Position numbers and translations under genes: made by a program
Notes under the pieces: generated by a model
Database searches by the model: none
What the model was told of the DNA's origin: nothing
The model's input: only the letters and a program-made list of their open reading frames with translations
DNA from: Nitrosomonadaceae bacterium
GTDB taxonomy: Bacteria; Pseudomonadota; Gammaproteobacteria; Burkholderiales; Nitrosomonadaceae
Length of the DNA: 10,863 nucleotides
Assembly: GCA_947471695.1 (NCBI GenBank)
Contig: CANIWY010000031.1
Location: forward strand, 1 to 10,863
Direction of reading: 5' to 3'
In this document: positions 7,692 to 10,863 of the stretch, piece after piece
How positions within the stretch are numbered: the stretch's first letter is position 1
Layout of the letters: each line of letters begins with the position of its first letter

Positions 7692-9614
7692 CTACTTCCC
7701 ACTCAGAGTGGTCGACAGCAGTAGTTCGTTGAGTCTTTTAACAAACCCGGCCGGGTCCTCGAGTTGACCACCCTCTGCCAGAAGAGCCTGATCAAATAGA
7801 ATATGACTCCAATCGACAAAGCGCTCCTCCTCGTACTTCAACCGTTGCACCATCGGATGGTGTGGATTAATTTCAAGAATCGGCTTGGCATGGTTTACCT
7901 TTTGACCCGCTGATTTAAGGAGTCTCTCCAGGTTTCCACCCATATCATGGCTCTCTGAAACCAGGCAGGCGGGAGACTCGGTCAGCCTTAAGGTGACACG
8001 TACCTCCTTCACCTGCTCACCAAGAACACCCTTAATCCTCTCGGTCAGATCTTTATATTCATCTGCCTCCTTCTCCTGCTCTTTCTTCTCTGACTCATCC
8101 TCAAGCCCACCTAAGTCCAAACTCCCCTTGGCGATCGACTGAAGAGACTTACCCTCAAACTCAGTCAGGTTTGTTGCTAGCCACTCATCAACACGCTCCG
8201 ATAACAGTATCACCTCGATCCCCTTTTTGCGGAAAATTTCGAGGTGTGGACTACTTCTGGCGGATTTAAGACTATCAGCGGTCACATAGTAAATCTTCTC
8301 CTGACCCACCTTCATCCGCCCGATATAGTCGTTTAATGAAACGCTCTGATCGTCCCCATCGGTATGAGTCGAAACAAAACGCAGCAGCTTGGCAATACGT
8401 TCACGATTAGAATAGTCTTCACCAACACCCTCCTTCAAGACCTGACCAAATTCCTTCCAGAAGGTCTTGAACTTCTCTTGATCACTCCCCTCCTCACTTT
8501 GGGCTAGATCTTCTATCAGTGAGAGCACCTTCTTCACTGCCCCTGCACGGATTGATTCAATATCTTTTGATTCTTGTAGAATTTCACGGGAGACATTCAG
8601 TGGAAGATCATTCGAATCGATCACACCACGTACAAAACGCAGATAGTTAGGAAGCAACTGTTCCGCATCATCCATGATGAATACCCGTCTCACATAGAGC
8701 TTGATACCGTGTCTGTGCTCACGATCAAATAGGTCGAATGGCGCTTTTGAGGGGATATAGAGCAGTTGGGTATACTCCTGCTTACCCTCTACCTTGGCAT
8801 GAACATAGGCCAGCGGTGGCTCGAAATCATGTGCCACATGCTTATAGAATTCATGGTACTGGTCCTGGGTGATATCGCTCTTAGGTCTGGCCCATAATGC
8901 GCTCGCCTGGTTGACGGTCTCATCCTCATCTGTGATCTCATTCGCACTCTTCTCCTTGGACCACTCCTCCTTCTTCATCAGAATCGGCAGTGTGATATGG
9001 TCTGAGTATTTACGTATGATGGTACGAATCTGCCATCCACTCAGAAGGCTGTCCTCTTCCTCCCTTAAGTGCAGGATGACTTCTGTTCCACGGCCTGTCT
9101 TCTCTACCGTCTCCAGCGTATAATCCCCCTCACCCGCGGACTCCCAGCGAACACCATGCTCAGCAGTTAATCCTGCTCGGCGTGTGATCAGGGTCACCTT
9201 ATCAGCAACAATGAATGCGGAATAAAAGCCCACTCCAAACTGGCCGATCAGATTTGCATCCTTAGCCTGATCACCGGTCAGAGCGCTGAAGAATTCGCGT
9301 GTACCTGACTTAGCGATCGTGCCGATATGGTCAATCACCTCCTGCCGTGACATGCCGATTCCATTGTCAGCGATGGTCAGGGTACGGTCTGATGGGTCAT
9401 AGCTCACACGGATTTTTAAGTCGGGATCGGTCTCGAACAGGGCACTATCCGCCAGACCCTCGAATCGCAGCTTGTCTGCCGCGTCCGATGCATTTGAGAT
9501 CAATTCGCGTAGGAATATTTCCTTGTTACTATACAAGGAATGGATCATCAGCTTGAGTAGTTGCTTGACCTCGGTCTGAAAGCTTAGGTGTTCTTTGGGG
9601 GCAGTACTTTGCAT
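7692..9614 (-). CDS. htpG: Molecular chaperone HtpG (bacterial Hsp90)
   Basis: 640 residues, normal for the family. A dimeric cytosolic ATP-dependent chaperone that remodels client proteins, often with DnaK. The N-terminal GHKL ATPase domain shows FLRELISNASDA with the catalytic Glu37 and the Mg-binding Asn41, then DNGIGM (83-88), GTIAKSG (98-104) and GQFGVGFYSAF (124-134). The middle domain includes DLPLNVSREILQ, a conserved region supplying the catalytic Arg. The C-terminal dimerisation domain ends near NPHHPMVQRL and a short tail. The frame is open to an upstream ATG at 9692, but the start at 9614 is preferred: AAGGAG lies six bases upstream, the extra 26 residues do not look like HtpG, and the heat-shock promoter would fall inside the longer version. 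It converges on the acyltransferase gene with 24 bases between and is divergent from the dehydrogenase gene. Confidence 0.97.
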   Translation of the reverse strand: MQSTAPKEHLSFQTEVKQLLKLMIHSLYSNKEIFLRELISNASDAADKLRFEGLADSALFETDPDLKIRVSYDPSDRTLTIADNGIGMSRQEVIDHIGTIAKSGTREFFSALTGDQAKDANLIGQFGVGFYSAFIVADKVTLITRRAGLTAEHGVRWESAGEGDYTLETVEKTGRGTEVILHLREEEDSLLSGWQIRTIIRKYSDHITLPILMKKEEWSKEKSANEITDEDETVNQASALWARPKSDITQDQYHEFYKHVAHDFEPPLAYVHAKVEGKQEYTQLLYIPSKAPFDLFDREHRHGIKLYVRRVFIMDDAEQLLPNYLRFVRGVIDSNDLPLNVSREILQESKDIESIRAGAVKKVLSLIEDLAQSEEGSDQEKFKTFWKEFGQVLKEGVGEDYSNRERIAKLLRFVSTHTDGDDQSVSLNDYIGRMKVGQEKIYYVTADSLKSARSSPHLEIFRKKGIEVILLSERVDEWLATNLTEFEGKSLQSIAKGSLDLGGLEDESEKKEQEKEADEYKDLTERIKGVLGEQVKEVRVTLRLTESPACLVSESHDMGGNLERLLKSAGQKVNHAKPILEINPHHPMVQRLKYEEERFVDWSHILFDQALLAEGGQLEDPAGFVKRLNELLLSTTLSGK

Positions 9615-9620
9615 GGTCCT

Positions 9621-9626
9621 CTCCTT
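9621..9626 (-). promoter_or_regulatory. Ribosome binding site deciding the htpG start
   Basis: On the minus strand AAGGAG stands six bases before the ATG at 9614. This strong site favours the 640-residue form over a start at 9692. Confidence 0.85.
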
Positions 9627-9644
9627 AAAATTATGCATTAAGAT

Positions 9645-9671
9645 TATGAGGGCAGATTGAAGATTTTCAAG
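9645..9671 (-). promoter_or_regulatory. Sigma-32 (RpoH) heat-shock promoter of htpG
   Basis: Read on the minus strand, CTTGAAA (9671-9665) is a perfect sigma-32 -35 box. Twelve bases later comes CCCTCATA (9652-9645), close to the -10 consensus CCCCATNT. The expected transcript starts roughly 30 bases before the htpG ATG, leaving room for the Shine-Dalgarno. htpG is a classical RpoH target in proteobacteria, so position and identity agree. Confidence 0.8.
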
Positions 9672-9710
9672 CTGCCTATAGATCAAATTCACATTTAAAT
9701 TCTGCTAACC

Positions 9711-10811
9711 ATGACCATCTTTACTCGTCTTGCAATTATTCTTCTGTTCTATTGCGTACTCCCCGCCTCTGCCCAGGACCGTGTTTTGCCGCTAGAGAAA
9801 ATAAAGTTGCCGCCGGGTTTCTCAATCAGTCTATGGGCGGAAGTCCCTAATGCACGTGGCCTTGCACTGGGTAAGAATGGCACGGTATTCGCAGGCTCCA
9901 TGGCAGCGGGTAAGGTTTATGCCATTACCGAGAGCACTGGATCACGTCAAGTCAAAGTCATTGCCAGCGGTCTCAACCTACCCATGGGTGTCGCCTTCCG
10001 TGATGGTTCTCTGTACATCTCATCGGTAGACCGTATCCTGAGACTTGATAATATTGAGCAGACTATCGCTCAGCCCGCAAAGCCGGTGGTTGTAATCGAC
10101 ACCCTTCCCAATGAGAAGCACCATGCAGGGAGGTTTATCGCCTTCGGACCCGATGGCCTTCTTTATATATCGGTAGGAGCTCCATGCAATAGCTGCGAGC
10201 CTGACCCTGCAGTCTACGCACAGATCTCGAGGATTAAAGCTGATGGAACGGGTTACGAAGTCTATTCACAAGGCATCAGAAATTCGCTTGGATTTGACTG
10301 GCACCCAGACACGAAAGAATTATGGTTTACCGATACCGGGCACGACTGGTTGGGTGACAATATCCCTCCCGATGAACTTAACCATGCACCTAGAAAGGGT
10401 ATGCACTTTGGCTTTCCCTACTGCCATTCCGGCGATATCCTTGATATCAAGTATGGAGCTAAGCGCTCCTGCAGCAAGCTCACCGCACCCGTGGCCAAAC
10501 TTGACGCTCATTCCGTCCCTATGGGGATGCGCTTCTACACCGGAAAGATGTTTCCTCCCGAGTATCATAACCAGATTATCGTTGCTGAGAATGGATCGTG
10601 GAACCGTCGGGAAAAGATTGGCTACAGACTCAAGCTGATACAGATAAAGAATAACAAGCCGGTCAAGCAAGAGATCTTTGCTGATGGCTGGTTACAGGAA
10701 GAAAAATCTTGGGGAAAGCCGGCCGACATTTTGGTGATGCAAGACGGGGCAATACTGGTCTCGGATGATCATTCCGGTTCAATCTACCGGATCAGCTACC
10801 AGAAACCCTGA
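9711..10811 (+). CDS. Secreted PQQ-dependent sugar dehydrogenase, sorbosone dehydrogenase family
   Basis: 366 residues. Residues 1-21 form a Sec signal peptide (short basic start, hydrophobic core LAIILLFYCVL, cleavage after PASA), so the protein should be periplasmic. The mature part looks like a six-bladed beta-propeller of the soluble glucose/sorbosone dehydrogenase superfamily: LPPGFSISLWAE at the start, HHAGRFIAFGPDG (137-149), CNSC (159-162), QGIRNSLGFDWHP (187-199), TDTGHDWLGDN (208-218), HFGFPYCH (232-239), AENGSWNR (292-299) and a closing VMQDGAILVSDD. Such proteins oxidise aldose-type sugars with PQQ in the periplasm; the true substrate cannot be told. The ATG has no clear Shine-Dalgarno but is set by the signal peptide. 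It is divergent from htpG across a 96-base gap; no cytochrome or PQQ synthesis gene is visible. Confidence 0.88.
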   Translation: MTIFTRLAIILLFYCVLPASAQDRVLPLEKIKLPPGFSISLWAEVPNARGLALGKNGTVFAGSMAAGKVYAITESTGSRQVKVIASGLNLPMGVAFRDGSLYISSVDRILRLDNIEQTIAQPAKPVVVIDTLPNEKHHAGRFIAFGPDGLLYISVGAPCNSCEPDPAVYAQISRIKADGTGYEVYSQGIRNSLGFDWHPDTKELWFTDTGHDWLGDNIPPDELNHAPRKGMHFGFPYCHSGDILDIKYGAKRSCSKLTAPVAKLDAHSVPMGMRFYTGKMFPPEYHNQIIVAENGSWNRREKIGYRLKLIQIKNNKPVKQEIFADGWLQEEKSWGKPADILVMQDGAILVSDDHSGSIYRISYQKP

Positions 10812-10828
10812 AATAACTACATCGATTG

Positions 10829-10858
10829 CTGAATGGCGTAAGCGCACATCGCCATCAG
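10829..10858 (+). terminator. Inverted repeat after the dehydrogenase gene, possible terminator
   Basis: CTG-A-ATGGCG and CGCCAT-CAG can form a nine-pair stem with one bulged A and an eleven-base loop, starting 18 bases after the dehydrogenase stop. The window ends five bases later, so whether a T-run follows cannot be seen. It could be a terminator or another kind of hairpin. Confidence 0.3.
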
Positions 10859-10863
10859 AGACT

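Noticed and set aside
9657..9682. Housekeeping promoter for the dehydrogenase gene (TTGAAG with TATAGA)
   Set aside because: The spacer is only 14 bases, too short for a convincing promoter; a promoter must lie in this gap or further upstream, but I cannot place it.
9615..9692. Longer HtpG beginning at the ATG at 9692
   Set aside because: The extra 26 residues do not resemble HtpG, and this stretch contains the ribosome binding site and heat-shock promoter.
10817..10863. Possible C-terminal end of a minus-strand gene (14 codons then TAG)
   Set aside because: Too short to recognise; the same bases form the inverted repeat, and the rest lies outside the window.

Overview
The window looks like bacterial, probably betaproteobacterial, chromosome. 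The reasons are a densely packed layout, moderate GC content, a proteobacterial-type HtpG, and a tandem pair of cyanophycin-synthetase genes behind an ABC exporter and a DUF1854 gene, an arrangement I associate mainly with Betaproteobacteria. The genus cannot be fixed from the sequence. No RNA genes, insertion sequences, CRISPR arrays or phage genes were seen.

Region 1 (1-7667, all + strand) is a cyanophycin-type gene cluster. It starts with the 3' part of an ABC exporter (transmembrane plus ATPase half-transporter). A DUF1854 protein follows, overlapping it by an ATGA. After a 175-base gap come two tandem cyanophycin-synthetase paralogues, again overlapping by ATGA: a 763-residue CphA'-like protein and an 857-residue CphA. 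Twelve bases later comes a membrane acyltransferase-3 protein. Cyanophycin is a nitrogen-storage polymer, a poly-aspartate backbone with arginine on each side chain. Standard CphA has an N domain (reported to make primers), an ATP-grasp G domain (adds Asp) and a Mur-ligase M domain (adds Arg).

The most interesting point is that the two paralogues look complementary. CphA' keeps an HxxEH motif in its N domain. Its M domain is degenerate and lacks the C-terminal lobe, and its G domain lacks the ANLSTGG loop. CphA has intact-looking G and M domains, but its N-domain motif has become HxxEC. This suggests a two-subunit enzyme in which CphA' prepares primers or acts as a scaffold and CphA polymerises. 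No cyanophycinase or isoaspartyl dipeptidase gene lies in the window. The exporter, DUF1854 and acyltransferase genes have no established role in the pathway.

Region 2 (7692-9614, - strand) is htpG, the Hsp90 chaperone. It converges on the cyanophycin cluster with only 24 bases between. It has a strong Shine-Dalgarno sequence and a convincing sigma-32 heat-shock promoter.

Region 3 (9711-10811, + strand) is a secreted PQQ-type sugar/sorbosone dehydrogenase divergent from htpG, followed by an inverted repeat at the window edge. Regions 2 and 3 appear functionally unrelated to the cyanophycin cluster.
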